Assembly: GCA_035295845.1 (NCBI GenBank)
Contig: DATGIF010000027.1
Span: forward strand, 1 to 64,000
Length of the DNA: 64,000 nucleotides
From: Palsa-892 sp035295845
Lineage (GTDB): Bacteria; Pseudomonadota; Alphaproteobacteria; Rhizobiales; Xanthobacteraceae
Reading direction: 5' to 3'
The translations under genes and the position numbers were made by a program. Shown here piece after piece: positions 1 through 8,782 of this stretch. The notes under the pieces were generated by a model, which had not been told where the DNA came from, ran no database searches, and saw only the letters and a list, made by a program, of their open reading frames with translations. Within the stretch, counting starts at the first letter, position 1. Every line of letters begins with the position of its first letter.

Positions 1-1209
1 ACCACCGACCGCAGCAAACCCAATCCCGATCCGGAAAGCATCGAGCAGATGCGGGTGATGGCCGAAAACGCCAAGCAATTCGGCATTGAATATTTCAACG
101 AGTTCGACCGCCGCCAGGGCATCGTCCACGTCATCGGCCCCGAGCAGGGCTTCACCCTGCCCGGCACCACGATCGTCTGCGGCGACAGCCACACCTCGAC
201 CCACGGCGCTTTCGGGGCGCTGGCGCACGGCATCGGCACCTCCGAAGTCGAGCATGTGCTCGCAACCCAAACGCTGATCCAGAAAAAAGCGAAGAACATG
301 CGGGTCGTCGTCGACGGCAAGCCGCCGATCGGCGTCGGCGCCAAGGACATCATCCTCGCCATCATCGGCGAGATCGGCACCGGCGGCGGCACCGGCCGCG
401 TCATCGAATATGCGGGCGAAGCGATCCGCGGGCTCTCGATGGAAGGCCGCATGACGGTCTGCAACATGTCGATCGAGGGCGGCGCGCGCGCCGGCATGGT
501 CGCGCCGGATGAAAAGGCCTTCGCGTATCTCAAGGACAAGCCGAAGGCGCCCAAGGGCAAGGCCTGGGACGAGGCCATGCGCTATTGGGAGACGCTCTCC
601 TCCGACGACGGCGCGGTGTTCGAAACCGAGGTGAAGCTCGATGCTGCGTCGCTGCCGCCGATCGTAAGCTGGGGCACGAGCCCGGAGGACGTGGTGTCAA
701 TCACCGGCATCGTGCCCGATCCCGCCGATATTGCCGACGAGTCACGGCGGCTCTCCAAGCAGCGCGCGCTCGAATATATGGGCCTGAAACCCGGCACAAA
801 GATCACGGATCTTTCCCTCGACAAGATTTTCATCGGCTCCTGCACCAACGGCCGCATCGAGGATCTGCGGCTTGTCGCGAAAATCGTCGAGGGCAAGAAG
901 GTGCGCGAGGGCGTTTCGGCGATGATCGTGCCGGGCTCGGGCCTGGTGAAGGCGCAGGCCGAGGCCGAAGGCCTCGACAGGATTTTCAAGGCGGCAGGCT
1001 TCGACTGGCGCGAGCCCGGCTGCTCGATGTGCCTCGGCATGAACCCGGACAAGCTCAAGCCCGAGGAACGTTGCGCCTCGACCTCGAACCGCAATTTCGA
1101 GGGCCGCCAGGGCTTCAAGGGCCGCACGCATCTCGTATCGCCGGCCATGGCGGCGGCGGCGGCGATCGCTGGCCACTTCGTCGACGTGCGCGAATGGCCG
1201 AAGCACTAG
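1..1209 (+). CDS. leuC: 3-isopropylmalate dehydratase large subunit (5' truncated by window edge)
   Basis: Large subunit of the [4Fe-4S] isopropylmalate isomerase, which interconverts 2- and 3-isopropylmalate in leucine biosynthesis together with LeuD. The reading frame is already open at base 1 ([10 protein letters not shown]...), so about 65 N-terminal residues lie outside the window; 402 codons remain. Aconitase-family cluster ligands are visible: the Cys in IGSCTNGR and the two in [13 protein letters not shown]. The substrate-site stretch [12 protein letters not shown] is also intact. LeuD and LeuB follow 1.5 kb downstream, with three unrelated genes between. Identification is firm; only the start is missing. 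Confidence 0.96.
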   Translation, partial: TTDRSKPNPDPESIEQMRVMAENAKQFGIEYFNEFDRRQGIVHVIGPEQGFTLPGTTIVCGDSHTSTHGAFGALAHGIGTSEVEHVLATQTLIQKKAKNMRVVVDGKPPIGVGAKDIILAIIGEIGTGGGTGRVIEYAGEAIRGLSMEGRMTVCNMSIEGGARAGMVAPDEKAFAYLKDKPKAPKGKAWDEAMRYWETLSSDDGAVFETEVKLDAASLPPIVSWGTSPEDVVSITGIVPDPADIADESRRLSKQRALEYMGLKPGTKITDLSLDKIFIGSCTNGRIEDLRLVAKIVEGKKVREGVSAMIVPGSGLVKAQAEAEGLDRIFKAAGFDWREPGCSMCLGMNPDKLKPEERCASTSNRNFEGRQGFKGRTHLVSPAMAAAAAIAGHFVDVREWPKH

Positions 1210-1225
1210 GATTGCGGCGGCGCTT

Positions 1226-1537
1226 TCAGCAGACGAAAATCCATTTCTCCGCACACTCCTTGCAGGCGCGGACTTTTCGCCAGCAGAGCTTTGAATAGTT
1301 GGGGTCCCACCAGGCCGGCCCCCAATAAAGACCGGGAATGATGAACACCGGCACGCCGGACGGCTGCGGATCGTAGCGCGAGACGATCCACCGGCGCACG
1401 AAGATCGTGGCGGCCTCCGCGCCGCGCTTGGCCGCGCCGGGCTGAACCGGAACCGCCGCGGCCGGTTGTGGCGAGGACGAATGGGCGAGCGCCAATACGA
1501 GGGCCATGGCCCCGGCGGGCATCAGTTTTTTCAACAT
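1226..1537 (-). CDS. small secreted cysteine-containing protein, unknown function
   Basis: A 103-residue unknown. The N-terminus (MLKKLMPAGAMALVLALAHS) is a signal peptide with likely cleavage after the Ala-rich stretch near residue 28. The mature part carries an aromatic segment (GLYWGPAWWDPNY) and four Cys in the last 20 residues (C..C..C....C), suggesting disulfides in the periplasm. An AGGGGA ribosome site lies about 8 bases before the ATG. It ends convergently 16 bp from leuC. No family recognised. The signal peptide and ribosome site make a real gene likely. Confidence 0.6.
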   Translation of the reverse strand: MLKKLMPAGAMALVLALAHSSSPQPAAAVPVQPGAAKRGAEAATIFVRRWIVSRYDPQPSGVPVFIIPGLYWGPAWWDPNYSKLCWRKVRACKECAEKWIFVC

Positions 1538-1681
1538 CGAAATTCCCCTCGGATTCCGAAACTGTGCCCCCGCAGCCCGGCATCCATTCCGAATCCGCTA
1601 TGATGGTTCGATCCGTGCGCCCGGAGCAAGAGCGCGTTATTCACAGGTGTCTTTTTTCGCATGAACCGGGAGGACAAAAAT

Positions 1682-2092
1682 ATGTGGCGCGGCTTGCAGG
1701 CGCCGTCGCTCGCGGATTTCGAGGCGCTCGCCGAGGCGGCCTATGCGCGCCTGCCGGCGCGGTTCCGCAAGCTTTGCGAGCACGTGATCATCCGCATCGA
1801 CGATTTTCCCACCGACGACATGATCGACGAGATGCAGCTCGAAAGTCCGTTCGATATTCTCGGCCTCTTCACCGGCATTGGCTTGCCGCAAGACAGCGCC
1901 GTCGCGGAAACAGGCCGCTTGCCCAACATGATTCATCTCTACCGGCGGCCGATTCTCGATTATTGGGCCGAGCATGAGGAAGCGTTGGGCGCGATCATCA
2001 CGCACGTGCTCGTGCATGAGATCGGCCATCACTTCGGACTTTCCGACGACGACATGCAGCGCATCGAAGCCGAGACTGATGCAGTGCAATAA
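1682..2092 (+). CDS. zincin-like metallopeptidase family protein (DUF1025 type)
   Basis: A 136-residue protein with the zinc-protease motif HEIGHHFG (HExxH plus a third ligand region) near the C-terminus, preceded by IHLYRRPILDYW. This arrangement is typical of the small alphaproteobacterial minimal-zincin family (PF06262). The start at 1682 is preferred over the ATG at 1661 because GGGAGG ends 8 bases before it. Substrates are not known for the family. It sits alone between a minus-strand secreted protein and an HXXEE protein in the leuC-leuD interval. Confidence 0.8.
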   Translation: MWRGLQAPSLADFEALAEAAYARLPARFRKLCEHVIIRIDDFPTDDMIDEMQLESPFDILGLFTGIGLPQDSAVAETGRLPNMIHLYRRPILDYWAEHEEALGAIITHVLVHEIGHHFGLSDDDMQRIEAETDAVQ

Positions 2093-2171
2093 CGCGCGCG
2101 CACAGCCGCTGGTTTCAACAGCCGTCGCGTGGTAATTTTTGCAAATCAACAACCATGAAGGGGAAACGACC

Positions 2172-2621
2172 ATGTGGCGTGCTGACGTACTTGCTTGGCT
2201 CGCAGTCGCAGCCTACGCGCTGCACATCATGGAAGAACGCATCCTCGACTGGCACGCATCGATGAAGAAATCGATGAAGCTTTCGATGGATGTCGACAGC
2301 TATCACGTCATCGGGCGCGTGTTTCTCGTGCTCGGTGCGATCGCCGCGTTTATCGAGCCCACGTTGCCCGAACTCGCGCGCGCCTTCGTCGTGTTCCTGG
2401 TCCTCAACGCCTTGATCTTCCACATCTGGCCGTGGATCAGCTCGCAGCATTTCTCGCCCGGTTCATGGACGGCGATCATTTTGTTCCTGCCGATCGCCTA
2501 CATGACCTTCGTCGCCGCGGGCTCGAATCCCGCCGTGTGGCTGTGGCCGGTCGTCATCGGCGTCCTCGTGACCGCGTTCCCGATCGTGCTGATGCAGTAC
2601 GGGCGCGGAAGCCGCCGCTAA
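2172..2621 (+). CDS. HXXEE-domain integral membrane protein
   Basis: A 149-residue hydrophobic protein with about four predicted membrane segments. Near the N-terminus it has HIMEE, matching the His-x-x-Glu-Glu signature that names the HXXEE family (PF13787); a second conserved-looking His lies in FHIWPW. The family function is unknown; an enzymatic or metal-binding role is guessed from the conserved polar residues in membrane helices. The ATG at 2172 is chosen because AAGGGGAAA precedes it. Its 3' end lies 129 bp before leuD. Confidence 0.75.
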   Translation: MWRADVLAWLAVAAYALHIMEERILDWHASMKKSMKLSMDVDSYHVIGRVFLVLGAIAAFIEPTLPELARAFVVFLVLNALIFHIWPWISSQHFSPGSWTAIILFLPIAYMTFVAAGSNPAVWLWPVVIGVLVTAFPIVLMQYGRGSRR

Positions 2622-2750
2622 AATTTCGCGTTTCGTCGTCGAGACCGGCGCCCGCGCTCGAAAGGGGCGCGGCGCCGGGCCTTTGACCGGGCGGCGTAAC
2701 CGGCTAGAAAGCCGGGCAGAAACCCGCTTTTTTCGAACTCAGAGACCGCC

Positions 2751-3356
2751 ATGGAAAAATTCACCCTGCTCGAGGGGGTCGCCGCGCCCCTCAAGCTCGT
2801 CAATGTCGACACCGACAAGATCATCCCGAAGCAGTATCTGAAGACGATCAAGCGCACGGGCCTCGGCAAGGGGTTGTTCGCGGAGCTTCGTTACAAGGAC
2901 GACGGCAGCGATAACCCCGATTTCGTCCTCAACCAGCCGGCCTACCGCAAGGCGAAGATTCTGGTCGCCGGCGACAATTTCGGCTGCGGCTCCTCGCGCG
3001 AGCACGCGCCGTGGGCGCTTCTCGATTTCGGCATCCGCTGCGTGATTTCGACGTCGTTCGCGGACATTTTCTACAACAACTGCTTCCAGAACGGCATTTT
3101 GCCGATCAAGGTTTCGCCCGAGGACCTGGAAAAGCTCTTCGACGACGCCGAGCGCGGCGCCAACGCGACGCTGACGATCGATCTCGCGAAGCAGGAAATC
3201 CGCGGCCCCGACGGCGGCACCATCAAGTTCGACGTCGACCCGTTCCGCAAGCATTGCCTCTTGAACGGCCTCGACGACATCGGCCTCACGATGGAAAAGA
3301 AATCGAAGATCGAAGGCTTCGAGAAGACCGCGGCCGGCAAACGCCCGTGGGCGTGA
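2751..3356 (+). CDS. leuD: 3-isopropylmalate dehydratase small subunit
   Basis: Swivel-domain subunit of isopropylmalate isomerase, partner of LeuC. At 201 residues it has the usual length. Family landmarks: [13 protein letters not shown] near the N-terminus, and [22 protein letters not shown], the substrate-recognition loop of aconitase-type small subunits. The gene is followed after 7 bp by leuB, so the two form a transcription unit. The ribosome site is weak (AGAGA). Confidence 0.97.
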   Translation: MEKFTLLEGVAAPLKLVNVDTDKIIPKQYLKTIKRTGLGKGLFAELRYKDDGSDNPDFVLNQPAYRKAKILVAGDNFGCGSSREHAPWALLDFGIRCVISTSFADIFYNNCFQNGILPIKVSPEDLEKLFDDAERGANATLTIDLAKQEIRGPDGGTIKFDVDPFRKHCLLNGLDDIGLTMEKKSKIEGFEKTAAGKRPWA

Positions 3357-3363
3357 CGCGACG

Positions 3364-4476
3364 ATGGCAAGCTTCAAGCTTCTCCTCTTGCCCGGCGACG
3401 GCATCGGCCCCGAGGTGATGGCCGAGGCCAAGCGTGTCATCGCCTTCTTCGAGGCGAAGAAGCTTGTCTCGTTTTCGATCGAGGAAGATCTCGTCGGCGG
3501 CTCCGCTTACGACGCGCACGGCAAGTCGATTTCGGAAGCGGCGATGCAGAAGGCGCTCGCGGCCGATGCGATTTTGTTCGGCGCGGTCGGCGGCCCGAAA
3601 TGGGACAAGGTGCCCTACGACGTGCGGCCGGAAGCCGGGCTGTTGCGGCTCCGCAAGGATCTCGGCCTCTTCGCCAACATCCGTCCGGCGATCTGCTATC
3701 CGGCGCTTGCGGATGCGTCGAGCCTGAAGCGCGAACTGGTCGAAGGGCTCGATATCGTCATTCTGCGCGAACTCACCGGCGGCGTTTATTTCGGCGAGCC
3801 GAAGACCATCACCGATCTCGGCAACGGCCAGAAGCGCGCCGTCGACACGCAGGTCTACGACACCTACGAAATCGAGCGCATCGCGCGCGTCGGCTTCGAG
3901 CTCGCGCGGAAGCGCCGCAACAAGGTGACCTCGTCCGAGAAGCGCAACGTGATGAAGTCGGGCGTGTTGTGGCACGAGGTGGTGAACCAGGTGCATGCGC
4001 GCGAATACAAGGACGTCGAACTCGAGCACCAGCTCGCGGACGCGCTCGGCATGCAGCTCGTGCGCAATCCGAAGCAGTTCGACGTGATCGTCACCGACAA
4101 TCTCTTCGGCGACATGCTCTCGGACGTCGCCGCGATGCTCACGGGCTCGCTCGGGATGCTCCCTTCCGCCTCGCTCGGCGAGGTCGACCCGAAGACGAAA
4201 AAGCGCCGCGCACTCTACGAGCCGGTGCACGGCTCCGCGCCCGACATCGCAGGCAAGGGGCTTGCCAACCCGATCGCCATGATCGGCTCCTTCGGCATGG
4301 CGCTCCGCTATTCGTTCGGCATGACGAAAGAGGCGGATCTCGTGGAGGCGGCGATTGCCGCGGCGCTCGCGCGCGGCATGCGCACCGCCGACATTCGCGG
4401 CGCGAGCGACAAGGCCGTCAGCACATCGGAAATGGGGAGCGCGATTCTCGCCGAGCTCGAACGGCTCGCCGCCTAA
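3364..4476 (+). CDS. leuB: 3-isopropylmalate dehydrogenase
   Basis: NAD-dependent oxidative decarboxylation of 3-isopropylmalate, the third step of the leucine branch. The 370-residue protein carries the isocitrate/isopropylmalate dehydrogenase signature ([16 protein letters not shown]), the glycine-rich N-terminus [11 protein letters not shown] and the NAD-side loop [11 protein letters not shown]. It follows leuD after 7 bp. Its TAA overlaps by two bases the TAG of the convergent araC-type gene, so the two transcripts meet at their stops. Confidence 0.97.
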   Translation: MASFKLLLLPGDGIGPEVMAEAKRVIAFFEAKKLVSFSIEEDLVGGSAYDAHGKSISEAAMQKALAADAILFGAVGGPKWDKVPYDVRPEAGLLRLRKDLGLFANIRPAICYPALADASSLKRELVEGLDIVILRELTGGVYFGEPKTITDLGNGQKRAVDTQVYDTYEIERIARVGFELARKRRNKVTSSEKRNVMKSGVLWHEVVNQVHAREYKDVELEHQLADALGMQLVRNPKQFDVIVTDNLFGDMLSDVAAMLTGSLGMLPSASLGEVDPKTKKRRALYEPVHGSAPDIAGKGLANPIAMIGSFGMALRYSFGMTKEADLVEAAIAAALARGMRTADIRGASDKAVSTSEMGSAILAELERLAA

Positions 4477-5498
4477 GAAAGGGAACGAGGGTCGCGCGGA
4501 TTTTTCGAAGCGAGGCGCGCGCTCTCGGGCCGGGCGCGGCGGCGCCAGGCCGAGGGCGGCACGCCCATTAATTTCTTGAACGCACGGCTGAACGCCGCTT
4601 CGGATTCATAGCCGATCTCGGCGGCGATGCGCGCGACATTGCCGTTGCCGCCGGCAAGAAGCTCGGAGGCGATCTGCATCCGCCACTGGGCGAGATAATG
4701 CATCGGCGGAATGCCCAAAAGATCCGTGAAGCGTTCGGCGAGCACCGAGCGCGACAGGCCCGTCTGTTTCGCCAGTTCCTCGAGCGTCCAGTTATGGCCA
4801 GGCTTGCCATGCATCAGCGACAGCGCGCGACCGACGAAGGGATCGCGCAGGCCTGCGAGCCAGCCGGCTTGCTCCGGCGGCAGCGCTTCGAGATGCCGGC
4901 GCACCACCTCGATGAACATCAGCTCGCTCAGCTTTGCGAGCACGCCTTCGCCGCCGGCGCGCTTCTCCGCCGATTCCGCCACCGCGACGCGAATGAACTG
5001 GCCGAGCCAACCGCCGTCGCCGTCTTGCGGATTGCCGGCCTTGATTACGGGCGGCAGGTTTTCGAGCAGCGGATTGAATGGCCGCGCATCGCAGGCGAGA
5101 AATCCGCAGACGAATTTCGACGACGGCGTACCGTCGCCGCCACAGTTGAGGCGGAACGGCATCTGGCCGGACATGATGGCATCGAGCGCATCGGGTGCGG
5201 TCGGCGCCGGGCGCATGCCCGGACCACTCGACATGATGTGCGGGTCGCCATGCGTGAAGACAACGACTTCGCCCGCCTCGACCGTGATCGCCTCGCCGCC
5301 GACGATCGTGGCGAAGGCGCGGCCCTCGGTGACCACGTGGTAGGCGATCAAATGGTCGGCGTCGGGCAAGACCTTCGGCAATATCAAATCCCGCGGCGCC
5401 GATCCCACGACCCACGGCTCCTTCGCCACGACGTCGAAGAACGTCGCGCCGGTGAGCCGCACCGTTCTCAACAGATCCGATAGCGCATCAGCAGCCAT
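4473..5498 (-). CDS. AraC-family transcriptional regulator with N-terminal cupin domain
   Basis: A 341-residue regulator. Residues about 1-190 are a cupin effector domain of the Cupin_6 type (starting [18 protein letters not shown]). Residues about 235-330 hold two AraC helix-turn-helix units: [21 protein letters not shown] and [20 protein letters not shown]. The ATG at 5498 is chosen over a start at 5612 because CGGAGG lies just upstream and family members begin at this point. It is divergent from a TPR gene. The 130-bp spacer holds four copies of a 21-bp-phased direct repeat that recurs before the GFA gene, so it probably controls both and itself. The inducer is unknown. Confidence 0.88.
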   Translation of the reverse strand: MAADALSDLLRTVRLTGATFFDVVAKEPWVVGSAPRDLILPKVLPDADHLIAYHVVTEGRAFATIVGGEAITVEAGEVVVFTHGDPHIMSSGPGMRPAPTAPDALDAIMSGQMPFRLNCGGDGTPSSKFVCGFLACDARPFNPLLENLPPVIKAGNPQDGDGGWLGQFIRVAVAESAEKRAGGEGVLAKLSELMFIEVVRRHLEALPPEQAGWLAGLRDPFVGRALSLMHGKPGHNWTLEELAKQTGLSRSVLAERFTDLLGIPPMHYLAQWRMQIASELLAGGNGNVARIAAEIGYESEAAFSRAFKKLMGVPPSAWRRRARPESARLASKNPRDPRSLS

Positions 5499-5510
5499 CC
5501 GGCCTCCGCC

Positions 5511-5599
5511 GGACGCCCGAGCATTGGATCGGGACGCCCGATCAAGGGCCTCCCGAATTCCGGACGCGGTGTCAAGCAATGCGGACGCCCGGTCATTCG
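5511..5599. promoter_or_regulatory. four direct repeats in two 21-bp-spaced pairs, putative AraC-type operator
   Basis: Repeats of the form GGACGC-N5-CA begin at 5511, 5532, 5562 and 5583. Within each pair the spacing is exactly 21 bp, two helical turns, as for AraC half-sites; the pairs are 30 bp apart. The first copy lies directly behind the ribosome site of the araC-type gene (suited to autorepression). The last abuts a candidate -35 (TTCGGG, 5596) with a -10 (TAGCTA, 5619) reading toward the TPR gene. Assignment to the neighbouring regulator is inference. Confidence 0.7.
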
Positions 5600-5631
5600 G
5601 GTTTGCGGGCAAAGGACCTAGCTAGCCCGGC

Positions 5632-6963
5632 ATGAACGGCAGGCACCATGAACACGTCACCGCAGACGCCGCCGCGAATTCGCGGCGACGGTGCGAGCAC
5701 GCGCTCGAGCTTCTGCTCACGCATCGCGGCAACCCCGCAGCGGAGATTGACCGGGCGCTTGCCGACGATCCGCATTGTGCGTTTCCCTATTGCCTGCGCG
5801 CGGCCATGATCGTGCTTGCCGACGACGCTGCGGCGCGGCCCACGCTTGAAGCGAGCGCGAAGGCGATCGAGGCGGTGTGCCCGGAGCTCGACGACCCCGC
5901 GCACCGTCACGCCGCCGCCGCGCGCGTGTGGCTCGCAGGCGATGCGGCGCTCGCGCTCGAACATTACGGCGCCATCGCCGCCGACCGGCCACGCGATATC
6001 CTTGCGCTTCTCGTTGCGCATGCGCTCGACTTCCGCCTCGGCCGCCGGCCGATGCTGCGGGACCGCATCGCGCGGGTGCTGTCGGAATGGACCATCGCCA
6101 TGCCCGGCTATGCGAGCGTGCTCGCCATGTACGCGTTTGGCCTCGAGGAGAACGGCCAGTATCGCCGCGCCGAGAAGGTGGCGCGGCGCGCACTCGCCCT
6201 CGACCCGCGGCATCCTGGCGCCATCCACGTCATCTCGCATGTGATGGAAATGCAGGGGCGCAACCGCGAGGGCCTCGCCTTCCTCGCCGCCACCGAACCG
6301 GCCTGGATCGAGGGCACCGGATTCTCCGTGCATCTCGCCTGGCACCGCGCCCTGTTCCATCTCGACGCCGATGATCCGCAGGCGGCGCTCGCGGCCTACG
6401 ACGCGCAGATCGCGAATGCCGATGCTTCCGACATGTCCGTGCTCGCGGACGCCTCTGCGCTTCTGTGGCGGCTGCAATTGCGGAACTTCGCGGTCGGCGA
6501 ACGCTGGCGGCTCCTTGCCGATCACTGGGAAAAGCAAACACTGGCGGCCGCGCGGCCTTTCTATGCAGTGCACGCGATGATGGCGTTTGCCGCGGCTGGA
6601 AGCACCGCCGCCGCGGCGCGCGTGTTCGAAACGTTGCCCAAGATTGACGCCATCGGCGGGTCGCCATCGGTTCCGGAGGAAGCGCTGGCACCGCCGTTCT
6701 GCAAGGCGCTGCTCGCTTTCGCTCACAGCGACTACGCGGCCTCTGTCGAGTGGCTTGCACGTGTTCGCCACATCGCGCATCGCTGTGGCGGCAGCCTCGC
6801 CCAGTGCGACCTGATCCACCTCACCTTCACCGAGGCGGCGTTGCGCGCGTGCAAAGCTCGGCTTGCCCGCTCGCTGGTGGCGGAACGCGCGGCGCAAAAA
6901 CCGTCGAGCCGGCTGAACCGGCTGTTGCAACGGCGTGTGCAGGCAATGCCGGCGGCGGGGTGA
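5632..6963 (+). CDS. TPR protein of the StaR/TTC38-like family
   Basis: A 443-residue soluble protein made of helical repeats: for example EENGQYRRAEKVARRALALDPRHP (about residues 164-187 as a run of TPR helices) and HVISHVMEMQGRNREGLAFL. The overall layout matches bacterial proteins resembling tetratricopeptide repeat protein 38. The biochemical role of that family is not known. Divergent from the AraC-type regulator and probably its target. The predicted -10 lies only about 8 bases before this ATG, so the mRNA may be leaderless; the nearest purine-rich site (AAAGGA) is too far upstream to be a normal ribosome site. Confidence 0.8.
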   Translation: MNGRHHEHVTADAAANSRRRCEHALELLLTHRGNPAAEIDRALADDPHCAFPYCLRAAMIVLADDAAARPTLEASAKAIEAVCPELDDPAHRHAAAARVWLAGDAALALEHYGAIAADRPRDILALLVAHALDFRLGRRPMLRDRIARVLSEWTIAMPGYASVLAMYAFGLEENGQYRRAEKVARRALALDPRHPGAIHVISHVMEMQGRNREGLAFLAATEPAWIEGTGFSVHLAWHRALFHLDADDPQAALAAYDAQIANADASDMSVLADASALLWRLQLRNFAVGERWRLLADHWEKQTLAAARPFYAVHAMMAFAAAGSTAAAARVFETLPKIDAIGGSPSVPEEALAPPFCKALLAFAHSDYAASVEWLARVRHIAHRCGGSLAQCDLIHLTFTEAALRACKARLARSLVAERAAQKPSSRLNRLLQRRVQAMPAAG

Positions 6964-6971
6964 GTAGGTAC

Positions 6972-7008
6972 GGACGCGCAAGCAACGAATCCGGACGCAC
7001 GGTCATTC
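6972..7008. promoter_or_regulatory. third 21-bp-spaced direct-repeat pair upstream of the GFA gene
   Basis: Two more copies of GGACGC-N5-CA start at 6972 and 6993, again 21 bp apart. The second copy is followed by TTCAGC (7006) and, after 17 bp, TAGATA (7029), exactly the same offsets (13 and 36 bases) as the copy before the TPR gene. This repeated architecture suggests class II activation by the AraC-type protein encoded 1.5 kb away. Confidence 0.68.
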
Positions 7009-7064
7009 AGCTTCGCGGCCGCGACGCCTAGATAACCGGCGCAAGATTTTTGAAGGAGACAAAA

Positions 7065-7535
7065 ATGACGACACACAAGGGCCAATGCTTCTGCGGAAGC
7101 GTTAAGATCGAAGTCTCGGGCAATCCCGAAGCCATGGGTTATTGCCATTGCTCGTCCTGCCGCTCGTGGTCGGCCGCGCCCGTCAACGCGTTCTCGCTGT
7201 GGAAGCCCGATGCGGTGAAGGTCACGGCCGGCGCCGAACATGTCGGCACCTATCAAAAGACCCCGGCGAGCCAGCGGCAATACTGCAAGAAGTGCGGCGG
7301 TCATTTGATGACCTATCATCCGCCGTTCGGGCTCTACGACGTCTATGCGGCGACGATCCCGACGCTGAAGTTCGCGCCGGGCGTCCACGTCAATTACGCC
7401 GAAACCGTGCTGCCGATGCGCGACGGCCTTCCCAAGTTCAAGGATTTTCCGGCGGAAATGGGCGGATCGGGCGAAGCGGTGGCGGAAGGGCGCCCGCGCG
7501 CCGCTGCGAGGTCAGCGGAAGGGGTGGAAGTATGA
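7065..7535 (+). CDS. GFA/CENP-V family zinc protein
   Basis: A 156-residue protein of the glutathione-dependent formaldehyde-activating (GFA) fold. Zinc-ligand cysteines are seen as CFCGS near residue 8, CHCSSC near residue 30 and CKKCGG near residue 75. The family binds two zinc ions; the formaldehyde reaction is shown for only a few members, so the substrate here is unknown. The ATG at 7065 has AAGGAG 8 bases before it. Its TGA overlaps the ATG of the next methyltransferase gene, implying translational coupling. Confidence 0.88.
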   Translation: MTTHKGQCFCGSVKIEVSGNPEAMGYCHCSSCRSWSAAPVNAFSLWKPDAVKVTAGAEHVGTYQKTPASQRQYCKKCGGHLMTYHPPFGLYDVYAATIPTLKFAPGVHVNYAETVLPMRDGLPKFKDFPAEMGGSGEAVAEGRPRAAARSAEGVEV

Positions 7536-8344
7536 ACGTCACCATCGATCTCGCCGCGATCAAGGGCCGCCAGCAGGCGGCCTGGAGCTCGGGCGATTAC
7601 GCCGTCATCGGCACCAGCCTGCAGATCGTCGGCGAGGAATTGTGCGAGGCGCTCGACATTCGCGCGGGACAGAAAGTGCTCGACGTCGCCGCCGGCAACG
7701 GCAACATCTCGCTTGCCGCCGCCCGCCGCTGGTGCGATGTCGTCGCGACCGACTACGTACCGGGGCTGCTCGATCGCGCCCGCGAACGCGCGCGCGCCGA
7801 GCGGCTCGAAATCGAATTCCGCGAGGCCGACGCCGAAGCGCTGCCGTTTCCGGACAACAGCTTCGACGCGGTCGTCTCGACCTTCGGCGTGATGTTCACG
7901 CCCGACCAGAACCGCGCTGCGCGCGAACTCGTTCGCGTCTGCAAGCCCGGCGGCAAGATCGGGCTTGCCAACTGGACGCCGGAAGGCTTCATCGGCCAGC
8001 TCTTCAAGACCATCGGCAAATACGTGCCGCCGGCACCCAGCATCAAGTCGCCGGCGCTGTGGGGCACACGTGCGCGGCTCGCCGAACTGTTCGAGGCGCA
8101 AGCCAACTCGATCGAGGCCGTGGAGCGCCACTTCGTGTTCCGCTATCGCTCCGCGGACCATTGGCTGAAGGTGTTCAAGAAATATTACGGGCCAGTGCTG
8201 AAGGCCTATGCGGCGATCGAGCCCGCTTCGCAATCAACGCTCGACCGCGATCTCAAGACCCTGCTTCAACAATTCAATCGCTCGGGAGACGGCGACCTGG
8301 TCGTACCCAGCGCTTACCTGGAGATCGTGATTACGCGCCATTGA
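7532..8344 (+). CDS. class I SAM-dependent methyltransferase
   Basis: A 270-residue protein with a Methyltransf_11-type Rossmann core: motif I VLDVAAGNGNISLAAA (about residues 50-65), an acidic loop VATDYVPG, motif IV region FPDNSFDAVVSTFGVMF and the post-core CKPGGKIGLANW. The substrate is unknown. The start overlaps the GFA stop (ATGA), so the two genes form an operon. GFA/methyltransferase pairing hints at handling of small reactive or thiol-bound compounds, but that is conjecture. Confidence 0.85.
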   Translation: MNVTIDLAAIKGRQQAAWSSGDYAVIGTSLQIVGEELCEALDIRAGQKVLDVAAGNGNISLAAARRWCDVVATDYVPGLLDRARERARAERLEIEFREADAEALPFPDNSFDAVVSTFGVMFTPDQNRAARELVRVCKPGGKIGLANWTPEGFIGQLFKTIGKYVPPAPSIKSPALWGTRARLAELFEAQANSIEAVERHFVFRYRSADHWLKVFKKYYGPVLKAYAAIEPASQSTLDRDLKTLLQQFNRSGDGDLVVPSAYLEIVITRH

Positions 8345-8396
8345 TCCGCCGCGGGGGGCGCCGGCTGCTTTCCGGAATTGCAGGCGAATTGAAGCC

Positions 8397-8684
8397 CTAA
8401 TAGCGGGGATAGCCCGGCAGCTCGAACATTCCCGGCAGCGGAAAGCGGCTGTTCAAGTTGTCGTTCGGGGGCCCGTATTCCGGAAAGCGGTTATTGATGA
8501 TTGAAATGTAATTCGTGTAGCGGGCGGTGCCCGGTTTTACTTCCGTGCCGGCGTCGAGAAAGCTGCGCTTCTTGATGATGATGCGGGTGCGGGGCCGGTT
8601 GTTGTTGATGTCGGCGTTGGCGGGAAGGCTCGAAGCAAACACCGCGAACGCCGTGGCGAGGGCCGCAATGGACGCAATACGCAT
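8397..8684 (-). CDS. small secreted protein, unknown function
   Basis: A 95-residue protein with a clear signal peptide (MRIASIAALATAFAVFASSLPANA) and a short mature region rich in Asn, Pro and Tyr (INNRFPEYGPP, FELPGYPRY). GGGAGAGG lies just upstream of the ATG. No Cys and no recognised domain. It converges on the methyltransferase with a 52-bp gap. Likely periplasmic; function not inferable. Confidence 0.65.
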   Translation of the reverse strand: MRIASIAALATAFAVFASSLPANADINNNRPRTRIIIKKRSFLDAGTEVKPGTARYTNYISIINNRFPEYGPPNDNLNSRFPLPGMFELPGYPRY

Positions 8685-8782
8685 GAACGCCTCTCCCGTT
8701 ACCGTCGGACGATGCGGAGAATAGCCTGCTTTGTTAAAACGCCATAGCGTGAAAATTGTTCACGCGGGCTTGCGCGGTTCGG

